Shown: positions 8,441 to 16,954 of the stretch, piece after piece
How positions within the stretch are numbered: position 1 is the first letter of the stretch
How the letters are laid out: the number at the start of each line of letters is the position of its first letter
Source: Pseudomonadota bacterium
GTDB lineage: Bacteria; SAR324; XYD2-FULL-50-16; JAHJRI01
Reading direction: 5' to 3'
Assembly: GCA_022360105.1 (NCBI GenBank)
Contig: JAKSDL010000266.1
Coordinates: 1 to 40,309, forward strand
DNA length: 40,309 bases
Made by a program: the position numbers and the translations under genes
The notes under the pieces: generated by a model
What the model was told of the DNA's origin: nothing
The model's database searches: none
Seen by the model: only the letters and a program-made list of their open reading frames with translations

Positions 8441-10855
8441 TTATGCGTTTGAAAGCACTTTTTTCATTGTAATCGCCAAATCATTGAACGAAACAGGTTT
8501 CAAAATGAACTCCCTGATACCCATTTTCTTTGCCCTACTTTCGTCAATGGTATCATTGTAACCAGTGCATAAAACCACTGGAAAATTTGGCTTGATAGAT
8601 AATATTCGGGAAGCCAGGACAGCTCCTGTCATTTTCGGCATGGTCATATCTGTTACTAATGCATCCCAATGATTGGAATCTTGTTCAAATACCTGTAACA
8701 ATGTTTCGCTGCAGGTATATGCTTCAACATGATATCCCAATTCCTCCAACATACTTTTTAATACTTCTGATACTTGGTCGTCATCATCTACAACTAGAAT
8801 GTTACCGCTTCCCTGCAATTTCTGATCGGTTAAAGGAATTTCTTTTATTTCGTTCACTTTAGAGGTGTCGATTTCAGGAATCAATACTTTGAATGTCGTA
8901 CCTTTTCCTTTTTCGCTTTCAACCATGATTCTTCCATTATAGGCAGACACAATACCATGGATAATTGACAATCCCATACCTGTTCCTTCCCCTTGCTCCT
9001 TGGTGGAAAAATAAGGTTCAAAAATGCGGTCCAGGGTAGCCTGCTCCATACCGTGACCAGTATCTGATACAATCAATTCTGCATAATTCCCAGGGGCCAA
9101 TTCTTGGTAACCATTATCAGATTCGGGATCAACAACAATTGTGTTCAAACTGACAGTAAGAAGCCCCCCTGTTTCTTTCATGGCCTGGTAAGCATTTGTA
9201 GCAAGATTGATGATAATCTGGTGAACATGAGTGACATTGCCTAGAATCAAGGCACCGTTAGGGTTGATGCTTTGTTCTACCTCAATGGTTGTCGGTATGG
9301 TTGCTCTCAACAGGTTCATAGCCTCTTTGACCACCGGCTGCATCATGATGGGTTTTAGTTTTTGATCGGTTTGACGACTAAAAGTAAGAATTTGTGCAAC
9401 AAGGTCCTTAGCCCGATCAGCGGCCTGCCCCAATTTTTGCAAATGACCGCACACAGGGTGACTTTCGTTTAACAGCTTTAAAGACAGGCTGTTATAACCT
9501 TGAATGGCGAAAAGCAGATTATTAAAGTCATGGGCGATCCCTCCTGCCAGTGTGCCAATTGCCTCCATCTTCTGAGCCTGGCGAAGTTGTTGTTCCATCT
9601 TCACCTGTTTGGTCACATCCCTTTGAACCGCAATATAATTGTAAATTTCTCCCTGTCTGTTTTTGATCGGTGTTATGGTTGATTCTATGTTGATAAAAGA
9701 TTGGTCTTTTTTCTTATTGATAAATTTTCCACTCCATGTTTCGCCTGATGTCAGCGTCTGCCACATTTTTTCGTACAGAGAATCTTCATGTGCTCCACTT
9801 TGCAGAATCCTTGGATTCTCGCCTATTACATCTTCACACTGAAAGCCTGTCACTTTTTCAAAAGACGGATTTACATATTGAATCTCGGCTTCAGGGTTTG
9901 TAATAATGATAACATCCTCCACCTGTTCGATAGCTTTGACCAGTTTTTGGTAAGCTTCTTCAGCTTTGCGTCTTTCAGTAATATCACGTTGGGTACCGAT
10001 CATGCGCAGTGGCATATTATCTTTATCAAAAGCTACACAAACTCCCCTGGCCCGGACCCAGATCCATTCCCCTTGCTTAGTTTTTATTCGATACTCGGTT
10101 TCAAGATATTTTTCATTACCAGCAAGATAGTCCTTAGCCGCGTTAAAGATTTTTACCAGGTATTTTTCCGAAATATGTTCGCTCCACCAATCACGACCAA
10201 AGCGCCTGTTTGTGCCGTCATACCCAAGCACTTTTGTCCAGTTTTCATCGAATGTCACAAAACCACTAGAAAGATCAGCGTCCCACATACCTTCATCAGT
10301 TCCCTCCATAGCTGTCAGTATCAGTTGATTGGTTTCCCTAAGAGCTTTTGCAATCGTTTCTTTCTCATCAATTTCTTTCTCTAGTTGTTGATTGATTGCC
10401 TCCAGGTCAGCTGTTCTGTCCAGTACTTTTTGTTCCAGACGATCGTGGGCATTTTGCAATTCTACCTCTGCTGCCTTTATTCTCAAAGCAGCATTGATCC
10501 GTGCAGTAATCTCAAGGTTATCAACCGGCTTGGAGATAAAGTCAAACGCCCCGGCATCCAAACCTTCAGCCACCAGCTCCGGTTTCGGTTTGTGGGCTGT
10601 AAGCAGCAACACAATTGCATCTGCAGTTTCTGGCAGGGATTTTAGCCTCCTGCAGAATTCGATGCCGCTCATTCCGGGCATTTGCACATCAGTGATGACA
10701 ACATCCAAACTGCTTTCCCTGGCAATCTCCATCCCCTTTTCACCACTGTTTGCCGTAAAAAGAATGCACTTGGAGAAATTATCCGCGATCAGTTGCTTCA
10801 GGATAAACAAATTGTCTTGTCTATCGTCTACCGCAAGTATAACGGGAGGTTTCAT
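8441..10855 (-). CDS. Hybrid sensor histidine kinase (REC-PAS-PAS-HisKA-HATPase-REC)
   Basis: An 804-residue cytoplasmic kinase without membrane segments. An N-terminal receiver (residues ~4-125; Asp56 in VITDVQMPG, Lys in SKPVD) is followed by a coiled coil (~130-175). Two PAS/PAC modules (~178-305 and ~305-425) follow, each ending in the usual D(I/V)T motif. HisKA carries His442 in GGIAHDFNNLLFAIQG, the NtrB/hybrid-type box. The ATPase domain shows NLATNAYQAM, DTGHGM and GTGMGLSI. A C-terminal receiver has Asp736 (VTDMTMPKM) and Lys in LKPVS. The N-terminal receiver suggests control by another kinase. With the neighbouring hybrid kinase facing it, signalling between the two is possible, but this is only positional inference. 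No clear Shine-Dalgarno precedes the ATG. Confidence 0.9.
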   Translation of the reverse strand: MKPPVILAVDDRQDNLFILKQLIADNFSKCILFTANSGEKGMEIARESSLDVVITDVQMPGMSGIEFCRRLKSLPETADAIVLLLTAHKPKPELVAEGLDAGAFDFISKPVDNLEITARINAALRIKAAEVELQNAHDRLEQKVLDRTADLEAINQQLEKEIDEKETIAKALRETNQLILTAMEGTDEGMWDADLSSGFVTFDENWTKVLGYDGTNRRFGRDWWSEHISEKYLVKIFNAAKDYLAGNEKYLETEYRIKTKQGEWIWVRARGVCVAFDKDNMPLRMIGTQRDITERRKAEEAYQKLVKAIEQVEDVIIITNPEAEIQYVNPSFEKVTGFQCEDVIGENPRILQSGAHEDSLYEKMWQTLTSGETWSGKFINKKKDQSFINIESTITPIKNRQGEIYNYIAVQRDVTKQVKMEQQLRQAQKMEAIGTLAGGIAHDFNNLLFAIQGYNSLSLKLLNESHPVCGHLQKLGQAADRAKDLVAQILTFSRQTDQKLKPIMMQPVVKEAMNLLRATIPTTIEVEQSINPNGALILGNVTHVHQIIINLATNAYQAMKETGGLLTVSLNTIVVDPESDNGYQELAPGNYAELIVSDTGHGMEQATLDRIFEPYFSTKEQGEGTGMGLSIIHGIVSAYNGRIMVESEKGKGTTFKVLIPEIDTSKVNEIKEIPLTDQKLQGSGNILVVDDDDQVSEVLKSMLEELGYHVEAYTCSETLLQVFEQDSNHWDALVTDMTMPKMTGAVLASRILSIKPNFPVVLCTGYNDTIDESRAKKMGIREFILKPVSFNDLAITMKKVLSNA

Positions 10856-11020
10856 AAACCATATTAGTATTCATTGAAGGAAGCAGGCGAAGAAAGGTAT
10901 TGGTCACCATTTTACGCGATTGGAACGCTCACTTCAATGAAAATAATATCAATTAGGCAGGATCTTAATATTTTAGCGGAAACGAAATTCGTGGATTTAA
11001 AAGCGTATGAAACCGATCAA

Positions 11021-11452
11021 TCAGCGAACACAGCGGACTGCATATTCGTTGGATTTGTTGAAAAAGTGGGTATCACCGTATCCGAAATTAACCAGCCAGG
11101 CAGCGCTACCGACTGAAACAGTGCCCTGTGATGTGGTCCAATAGTCTATTGGTTGGGCATCCGGAAAAAACCGGCGATCGATGCAGGGATTGAACATGTT
11201 TCTTTCAACCAATGTCATCAACTCTTTTTTGGAGGGCATTCGCCAATCATTATATCCAGCCAGCTTCATCATATCACAATATTTTCGTGCAACCTCCCAT
11301 CTCATCTTACCTTGTTCACCTTTTTGCCATGTTAAATCGGTTTTTTTATCTGTGACAGTACCATTTCCATTGTCCACATAATCTCCGGCCATCACCATGT
11401 CTGTTACCAATAGCATTCCGACGGCAAGGCAAAATTGCTTTATGTAATTCAT
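11021..11452 (-). CDS. Secreted DUF1566 (Lcl C-terminal-like) protein
   Basis: About 143 residues from the ATG at 11452, chosen because AGAGGA lies just upstream and because the first residues form a signal peptide (MNYIKQFCLAVGMLLVTDMV, then likely cleavage after Met-Ala at residue 22). A longer frame starting at 11482 would place extra residues before this signal. The mature part has the DUF1566 pattern: DNGNGTVTDKKTDLTWQK, then GYNDWRMPSKKEL, then YWTTSQ and a C-terminal AVRCVR. This lectin-like fold domain is common in exported proteins of deltaproteobacteria, often in multi-copy families, and its function is mostly unknown. It appears monocistronic. Assignment is good, role unknown. Confidence 0.75.
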   Translation of the reverse strand: MNYIKQFCLAVGMLLVTDMVMAGDYVDNGNGTVTDKKTDLTWQKGEQGKMRWEVARKYCDMMKLAGYNDWRMPSKKELMTLVERNMFNPCIDRRFFPDAQPIDYWTTSQGTVSVGSAAWLVNFGYGDTHFFNKSNEYAVRCVR

Positions 11453-11974
11453 ATTCCTCTGTTGTTTTAGGGTACGGCACAATCAGAAACGAAATTCGAG
11501 TCCATCTTAGTCTACATATTCAAAAAGTCAACTGCTCCCTACGATTTTGGGGATTGTTGGAGCTGTAATCGGCACAATTGTCAGCCAACAGATTGAAGTT
11601 GTTACCGCAACCAAAATCAGAGATAATGCCGGTGCTGCACATCAAGCGATCAAACAATTCCGGACATTTACAGCCCTTCCGGATTTTGATGGGGGTTATT
11701 GCAGGATTCATCAGGGTGTGGCCGGCTATCGGAAACAGTCAATCAAAGGTGAAACAGACTGCTTGATTGAGGGATTTAGTTTGAATCGGTCGATTCGCAA
11801 ACAATGTCGTCAACTGAAAGACAGGTGGCCAAGATGCCATTTTGAACGAAAGTGAAGAATCTCTCGGTGGCTCCTACAGATCCTTCACTTTCGTTCAGGA
11901 TGACAAACAGTCACAATCTCTTTAAGTCGATGACATTGGATCCACAAAAAAACTAACAGGCCGACCTCCCCGTT
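11453..11974. other. Intergenic region with long palindrome
   Basis: No secure gene was found in this stretch. One rightward frame (from about 11547) contains a hydrophobic segment (GIVGAVIGTIVSQQ) but its remainder is not protein-like and it runs into a palindromic repeat. The notable element is the 27-bp imperfect inverted repeat at 11836-11904. Confidence 0.45.
11836..11904. repeat. 27-bp imperfect inverted repeat (dispersed palindromic element)
   Basis: The left arm 11836-11862 contains TTTTGAACGAAAGTGAAGAA and the right arm 11878-11904 contains CCTTCACTTTCGTTCAGGAT. They are complementary except at four positions (three tolerate G-U pairing), with a 15-base loop. The wording GAACGAAAGTGAAG...CTTCACTTTCGTTC belongs to a type of short palindrome scattered in intergenic DNA of many bacteria. 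It could also fold as the end of the leftward or rightward transcripts, though no U-tract follows. Confidence 0.6.
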
Positions 11975-14900
11975 TTAGTTTTTAACTTCCGGGACCCTTT
12001 TAAATCTCAGTTTAATTTTTTGTTTTAGGCTGCTGAAATCTATAGTCGGCAGCGATATTTTGGAAGAAAGTCCGGATATTTTTGTCTTTCCGGAATCCAC
12101 TACCGAATACAACACGGGCACCAAAAATAAAGTCAGAAAGGTTGCCACTGCGAGTCCGTAGATAATGGAAAGGTTCATGGGTTTCCAGAATGTTCCCCCT
12201 TCGGAACCAAAAAGTACGACATTTGGCCAACGATAGAAATCGATATCCATTCCCATGGTAATAGGTAACAAACCAAGAATGGTGGTCACTGCTGTTAAGA
12301 CGACGGGTCTCAATCTTGTCATACCTGCCAGAACCACAGCTTCTCGGCTTGAATATCCTCTCCTTCTTAACTGCCCAATATAATCGATTAGCACAATAGC
12401 ATTGTTGACGACAATTCCCGCCAAAGAAATCGCCCCAATGCCTCCCATCAGTACACTTATCGGCGTTGCATGAACGCTCATCCCCAGGAAAACTCCAGCC
12501 ATAGAGGCAAATACGGAAGCAAGGATAATAAACGGAAGCACAAATGAATTAAACTGGGTTACCAGAAGAACAAAAATTAAGAACACAGCGATACCGAAAC
12601 TTCGCATCAGAAATTCTTGGGTCTCTTTTTGGGTTTCGTCGGCACCGGAATAGTTAATTGTAATTCCGTCCGGAATATTAAAATTCTCTAAACGAGATTT
12701 CACGTCTTTCAGGACCTCCGCGCCGGATCGATCCCTTGATGAATCCGCTTCTACAGAGATAATCCGCTTCAGGTCCTTGTGAAAAATTGTTCCTCCGGCT
12801 TTCTCTCGATTAATGGTTGCAAGTTCACTTAACGGTACAATATGACCTTTGGAAGATTTAATATAAAGAGATTCCACATCCGTATCATATCTTCGAAAAC
12901 GTTCATCGAGTCTGACCACAATATCATAATCGTCCTGATCAACACGATACGTAGAGACATCCTTTCCGTTAAATGCAGTCCGGATGATGGATGCCACTTG
13001 CGTAGTGCTCAGTCCGTGTCTTGCTATTCTTTCCCTGTCGATCGCAATATTGATTTGTGCACGATTTGAATCAGCACTGGTTTCCAGATTCACTAACCCG
13101 GGAACATCCTTAATCAGGGCTTTAACATCGTCGGATGCTTTTTTGAGTTCCTGTAAATTTTCACCCATGAGTTCAATATTTACATCCCTGCCAACCGGAG
13201 GACCATCGGTTCTCTCATCAAGTCTTACCTCCGCTCCGGTAAAAGAATTCATCAAGCCGCGCACTTGTTCTAAAATTCCCGACGGTCTGAATCCATCCCA
13301 CTCTTTCCAATCAGGAAATGCCAAAGTGATTTCGCTGCTGTCTTGTTTTACATTGGAAACAATTGAATCAGTATATTTGGTATAAGAAAGGACTTCATTT
13401 TCAACATCTTTCACAAACAAATCAGACACATCAAGTACTGTTCCCTGAGGAGGCGTAATACGAATGATTGCCTCTCGAGGTTCTTGTTTTGGAAAAAACT
13501 CTGTTTCACCCTTTGGATTCACCAAACCAAAATAGATGGCGATCATTAATATCCAGAAACCAGCCATGATGCCGAGGCTTTTTACCGGATGATCTATCGC
13601 CCAGGTTAAAGCACGACTGTAGCGATTTAAGAACTTTGATTGTTTAACCAGCTCCACTTCATCTGCCGTTTGCACCTCTTTTGGCTTTTTCATCAAACGA
13701 GAGCAGACCACCGGATTAAAAATCAAGCCCACAATCAAAGAGCAGGTCAGTGTGACTATCAGGGTTTTCGGCAGATAGTTCATAAATTCACCCATAATTC
13801 CGGGCATAAAAATCATCGGAAAAAACACCAGCAGGGTTGTCATTGTGGAGGCGATGACAGGCGTTGCCACCTCGCTGACACCGGTAATAGCAGCCTCTAT
13901 TCTTCCCTTTCCGGCCTGAACATGACGGTAGATGTTTTCAACTATGACAATAGCGTTATCCACCAGCATTCCCAATGAAATGATCAGACTAAACAGCACA
14001 ATGAAGTTTAGTGTAATTCCAATAGCGCTCAATACCATGAAACTCATCAGCATGGAAAACGGTATAGCAATCCCTACAAATACGGCATTTCTTTGACCAA
14101 GGAACAAGAACAACACCAGAAAAACAAACAACATACCCGTATAAATGTTGTTTTCCAGATCCCTTACAAACTTGGAAACTTCTATTGAATTGTCATTAAG
14201 AATTGAAAAGGTAATGCGGGATTCGTAGCGTTTTTCGTACTCTGCAACAATTTCCTTAATTTTATCCGCTATTTCTATGAGATTCTCTCCCTTTCTCTTC
14301 GATACTTGCAAGGAAACAGATTCCAATCCCTCATAGCGTGACTTGCTTTCGACTTCTTTAAAGGTAAATTCGACATCTGCAACATCTTTTATTTTTACCT
14401 GTGCACCTTCATAATCGGCAATGATCAACTCTTTCAATTCATGAAACGAGGTTATTTCACCCGGTACACTGATAAATAGTTCGCGCGGTCCGACTTTCAT
14501 TGTTCCGCCCGGAATCGTTCTGTTTTCGTCTTGAATGGTATCTGTAATATCGTTAAGATCCAGTTGGTAGTACATTAGTTTTTCCGGATCAACACGAATC
14601 TGCACTTCCTTTTCCAATCCACCAAACCTGGTCACTTCAAGGATTCCCGGAATTGCTTTGATGCGATCCTTCATATCTTCAGCCACATCCTTGAGTAGGA
14701 GCAAACCAACATCAGATGAAAGATTGATGGTAATAATCGGTTCCTCTGAGAGATTGAATTCTTGGATAGTCCAGTCTTCCGCCTCCTCCGGCAAATCAGG
14801 TTTTACTTTATCCAGAGCTTCACGGACATCAATTCTGGCATCATCCAGATCGACTCCAAAATCGAATTTCAGATCCACAGTGACGTATCCGTTGGCAGAG

Positions 14901-15154
14901 CGTGACTTCATCTCCTCCATATGCTCAATGTTCTGAAGTTCCTGCTCCAGTTTATTTGTTATCTGGGCTTCGACCGCACTGGGAGTTGCTCCTGGAAATG
15001 GGACGGTTACATAAAGATGCGGCCAGGTGATATCAGGGGCAGTTTCCCTGGGAAGATCCCTGTACGACACCCAACCGACAACGGCAATTAATACCATAAA
15101 AAGAAATATAGTTGACGGCTTTTTAACCGCAAACTTGCTGACTGAGAATTCCAT
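11975..15154 (-). CDS. RND efflux permease (HAE/AcrB-CzcA superfamily)
   Basis: At 1059 residues this is the full length of an RND pump. It has an N-terminal TM helix (VKKPSTIFLFMVLIAVVGW), a first large periplasmic domain (~35-330), TM2-6, a second helix set, a second periplasmic domain (~560-860) and TM8-12. The TM4 motif is GMLVDNAIVIVENI with Asp399-Asn400, so one of the two relay aspartates of AcrB is replaced. The TM10 counterpart is GIVVNNAIVLIDYI. It forms the inner-membrane trimer of a tripartite exporter with the adaptor encoded 38 bp upstream. No outer-membrane channel gene is present, so a shared TolC is likely. The pump type (multidrug or lipid-like HAE rather than heavy metal) is inferred from the sequence; the substrate is unknown. 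Confidence 0.9.
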   Translation of the reverse strand: MEFSVSKFAVKKPSTIFLFMVLIAVVGWVSYRDLPRETAPDITWPHLYVTVPFPGATPSAVEAQITNKLEQELQNIEHMEEMKSRSANGYVTVDLKFDFGVDLDDARIDVREALDKVKPDLPEEAEDWTIQEFNLSEEPIITINLSSDVGLLLLKDVAEDMKDRIKAIPGILEVTRFGGLEKEVQIRVDPEKLMYYQLDLNDITDTIQDENRTIPGGTMKVGPRELFISVPGEITSFHELKELIIADYEGAQVKIKDVADVEFTFKEVESKSRYEGLESVSLQVSKRKGENLIEIADKIKEIVAEYEKRYESRITFSILNDNSIEVSKFVRDLENNIYTGMLFVFLVLFLFLGQRNAVFVGIAIPFSMLMSFMVLSAIGITLNFIVLFSLIISLGMLVDNAIVIVENIYRHVQAGKGRIEAAITGVSEVATPVIASTMTTLLVFFPMIFMPGIMGEFMNYLPKTLIVTLTCSLIVGLIFNPVVCSRLMKKPKEVQTADEVELVKQSKFLNRYSRALTWAIDHPVKSLGIMAGFWILMIAIYFGLVNPKGETEFFPKQEPREAIIRITPPQGTVLDVSDLFVKDVENEVLSYTKYTDSIVSNVKQDSSEITLAFPDWKEWDGFRPSGILEQVRGLMNSFTGAEVRLDERTDGPPVGRDVNIELMGENLQELKKASDDVKALIKDVPGLVNLETSADSNRAQINIAIDRERIARHGLSTTQVASIIRTAFNGKDVSTYRVDQDDYDIVVRLDERFRRYDTDVESLYIKSSKGHIVPLSELATINREKAGGTIFHKDLKRIISVEADSSRDRSGAEVLKDVKSRLENFNIPDGITINYSGADETQKETQEFLMRSFGIAVFLIFVLLVTQFNSFVLPFIILASVFASMAGVFLGMSVHATPISVLMGGIGAISLAGIVVNNAIVLIDYIGQLRRRGYSSREAVVLAGMTRLRPVVLTAVTTILGLLPITMGMDIDFYRWPNVVLFGSEGGTFWKPMNLSIIYGLAVATFLTLFLVPVLYSVVDSGKTKISGLSSKISLPTIDFSSLKQKIKLRFKRVPEVKN

Positions 15155-15192
15155 GATGAGTTAAGGGTTAAATATTTTTATTTGCCGTTGCC

Positions 15193-16455
15193 TTATTTTC
15201 TGGCCAGTTTTTGGTTTGCATTGACAACAGTCACAGGCTCGTTGTTAGCCAGCAAATCCTGACCAACCACTATCAGTTGGTCGCCAAAACTCAAGCCACT
15301 TACGATCTGAACGTTTTCTTCGATCATAGCTCCGGGAACAACCGGAATTTGGACAGCCTTGCCGTCACGGACTATGAAAACGACTGAGCCGTTTAGCTTC
15401 TCTATTACTGAATGTCTGGGTACAATAATCTGATTGGCTTCTTCAAAAGCCAGCATCTTTACTTTTGCCATCATTCCCGGTAGCAGACGTTGCTCTTCGT
15501 TATCGATAACAACGTCAGCCGGAAAACATCGACATTTGATATCTGCCTCTAATCCCAGTGTTTTGATTTTGCCTCGGAATTCTTCACCGGGCATGGCATC
15601 CAGTCTAATTGATACAGCTTTGCCGACTGATGCGAACCTCATCTCCTTTTCAGGAATATTGATTCTGACATGCACCTTTGAAATATCCATTAATTCAAAC
15701 AAATCACTTCCGTTCTGGATAAAACCACCCATTTGCACAATTTTTTCCTTAACGATTCCATTAAATGGTGCCTTTACTTTTGATTTTTCCAGCTCCAAGG
15801 CAGCTAGTTTCAAATTTGCTCTATTGATCTCTATGGCATTCTGATAATTTTCCAGACGTGTCTTGTCTTTAATTTTTGCCTGTTCCCATTCCAACACGGC
15901 TTGCTGCCAGGTGATTCTCTTGATCTCCATGGCAGTCCGATAATTGTCAAAAGAAGTGGCACTGGTCATATCCTTATTAAACAATCGTTTTTGCACCTCA
16001 TATTCATTTAATGCGTTTTCATAATCCGCTTTTGCCAGATCAGCCTGCAAACGTAATTGTTTCAAACTGACATGAACCGACTGATCGGAATCTTTCAAAT
16101 ACAGATTTTTTTCCACTCTATAGTCGGAAACGGCCTGGTTATAGTTGGTTCTGGCAATGGTTTTCTTTAGTTCCAATTCGTTTGTTGACACATGAACCAG
16201 TACTTGACCGGATTTTACTTTAATACCTTCATCCACATTGATTCTTTCCACTGTGCCTGAAGTTTCCGATCGCACCACAACCCGATCCTGCGGCTTCAAA
16301 TACCCTACGTAAGTCTTGTGAATATTGAGCTTTTTAGGAGAGATCTTTGTAATTTTAACATTGGTAGGATTCAATCCATCTGCAGCAATAGCAGCATTCA
16401 TGAAAAATAAGGATGCGATTACCAAGAAAATCGCTGTTGTTTGTATTCGTTTCAT
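15193..16455 (-). CDS. RND periplasmic adaptor (membrane fusion protein)
   Basis: A 420-residue exported protein with a Sec signal (MKRIQTTAIFLVIASLFFM, cleavage near Ala-Ile-Ala-Ala) and no lipobox cysteine. The order is the usual one for HlyD/AcrA adaptors: beta strand and first half of the lipoyl domain (VVRSETSGTVERINVDEGIK), a long alpha-hairpin (~85-215, rich in Leu/Lys/Gln heptads), the second half of the lipoyl domain (KVKAPFNGIVKEKIVQMG), a beta-barrel (VHVRINIPEKE) and a membrane-proximal domain. The hairpin is longer than in minimal adaptors and includes a repeated A-x-x-D-Y-x-x-A pattern. It is the first gene of the two-gene operon; the ATG is preceded by GAGGAA. It links the permease to an outer-membrane channel. 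Confidence 0.9.
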   Translation of the reverse strand: MKRIQTTAIFLVIASLFFMNAAIAADGLNPTNVKITKISPKKLNIHKTYVGYLKPQDRVVVRSETSGTVERINVDEGIKVKSGQVLVHVSTNELELKKTIARTNYNQAVSDYRVEKNLYLKDSDQSVHVSLKQLRLQADLAKADYENALNEYEVQKRLFNKDMTSATSFDNYRTAMEIKRITWQQAVLEWEQAKIKDKTRLENYQNAIEINRANLKLAALELEKSKVKAPFNGIVKEKIVQMGGFIQNGSDLFELMDISKVHVRINIPEKEMRFASVGKAVSIRLDAMPGEEFRGKIKTLGLEADIKCRCFPADVVIDNEEQRLLPGMMAKVKMLAFEEANQIIVPRHSVIEKLNGSVVFIVRDGKAVQIPVVPGAMIEENVQIVSGLSFGDQLIVVGQDLLANNEPVTVVNANQKLARK

Positions 16456-16954
16456 TTTTCCTCAATGGTCAATAATAATTTCAAACCAAATTGAAAACAG
16501 GACAATATGTTTTGAGTTGAATTCTATTCTTGCCCGACGGATCGAAAAATGAACGATGGGGTTACAAACGGTAGGTTTTTGTATACAAACGACACTGAAG
16601 GGGCTGATTTTTCAATAGCTGCGCACCCCGTATTTGTTCCCCGGAAAATTCGTTCGTTGATTTGATCCGATTCTCCAGCGCGTTTAAAACCATAATTATA
16701 AGCTAGGTGAGAAATGTTAAAAGAATATGAACCAACTTCGCGAATTTGTTAAGAATGTTTAAGAATTCACCGGTAAATGTAAGGAAGGAAATTCAGACAG
16801 AAAATAAATCATGAAGTCATATGTACTCTTTATTTCAACCAAAAAATAACTCTGCCATTAAAATCAAATAGACAAATTTGAAATAAGAAATGAGAGTTGT
16901 GGGTTGTTAAAAGATTTAACAGCCTGAATGATAAAATAGAGCTATGAGGTATTG
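16456..16954. other. Intergenic region upstream of the RND operon
   Basis: No gene is seen. Two possible regulator sites stand out: a perfect 12-bp palindrome TTTGTATACAAA at 16578-16589, about 125 bp upstream of the adaptor start, and a direct repeat TTAAGAAT-N2-TTAAGAAT at 16749-16766 with a 10-bp period. Confidence 0.45.
16578..16589. promoter_or_regulatory. Perfect 12-bp palindrome, possible operator for the RND operon
   Basis: TTTGTATACAAA is self-complementary and sits in the leader region of the adaptor-permease operon. Repressors of RND pumps often bind such short palindromes, but no repressor gene adjoins the operon, so the function is a guess. Confidence 0.3.

Noticed and set aside
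11547..11855. Rightward frame with a hydrophobic start (GIVGAVIGTIVSQQ).
   Set aside because: Only a TTG start, no Shine-Dalgarno, an uncharacteristic second half and termination inside a palindromic repeat; not convincing as a gene.
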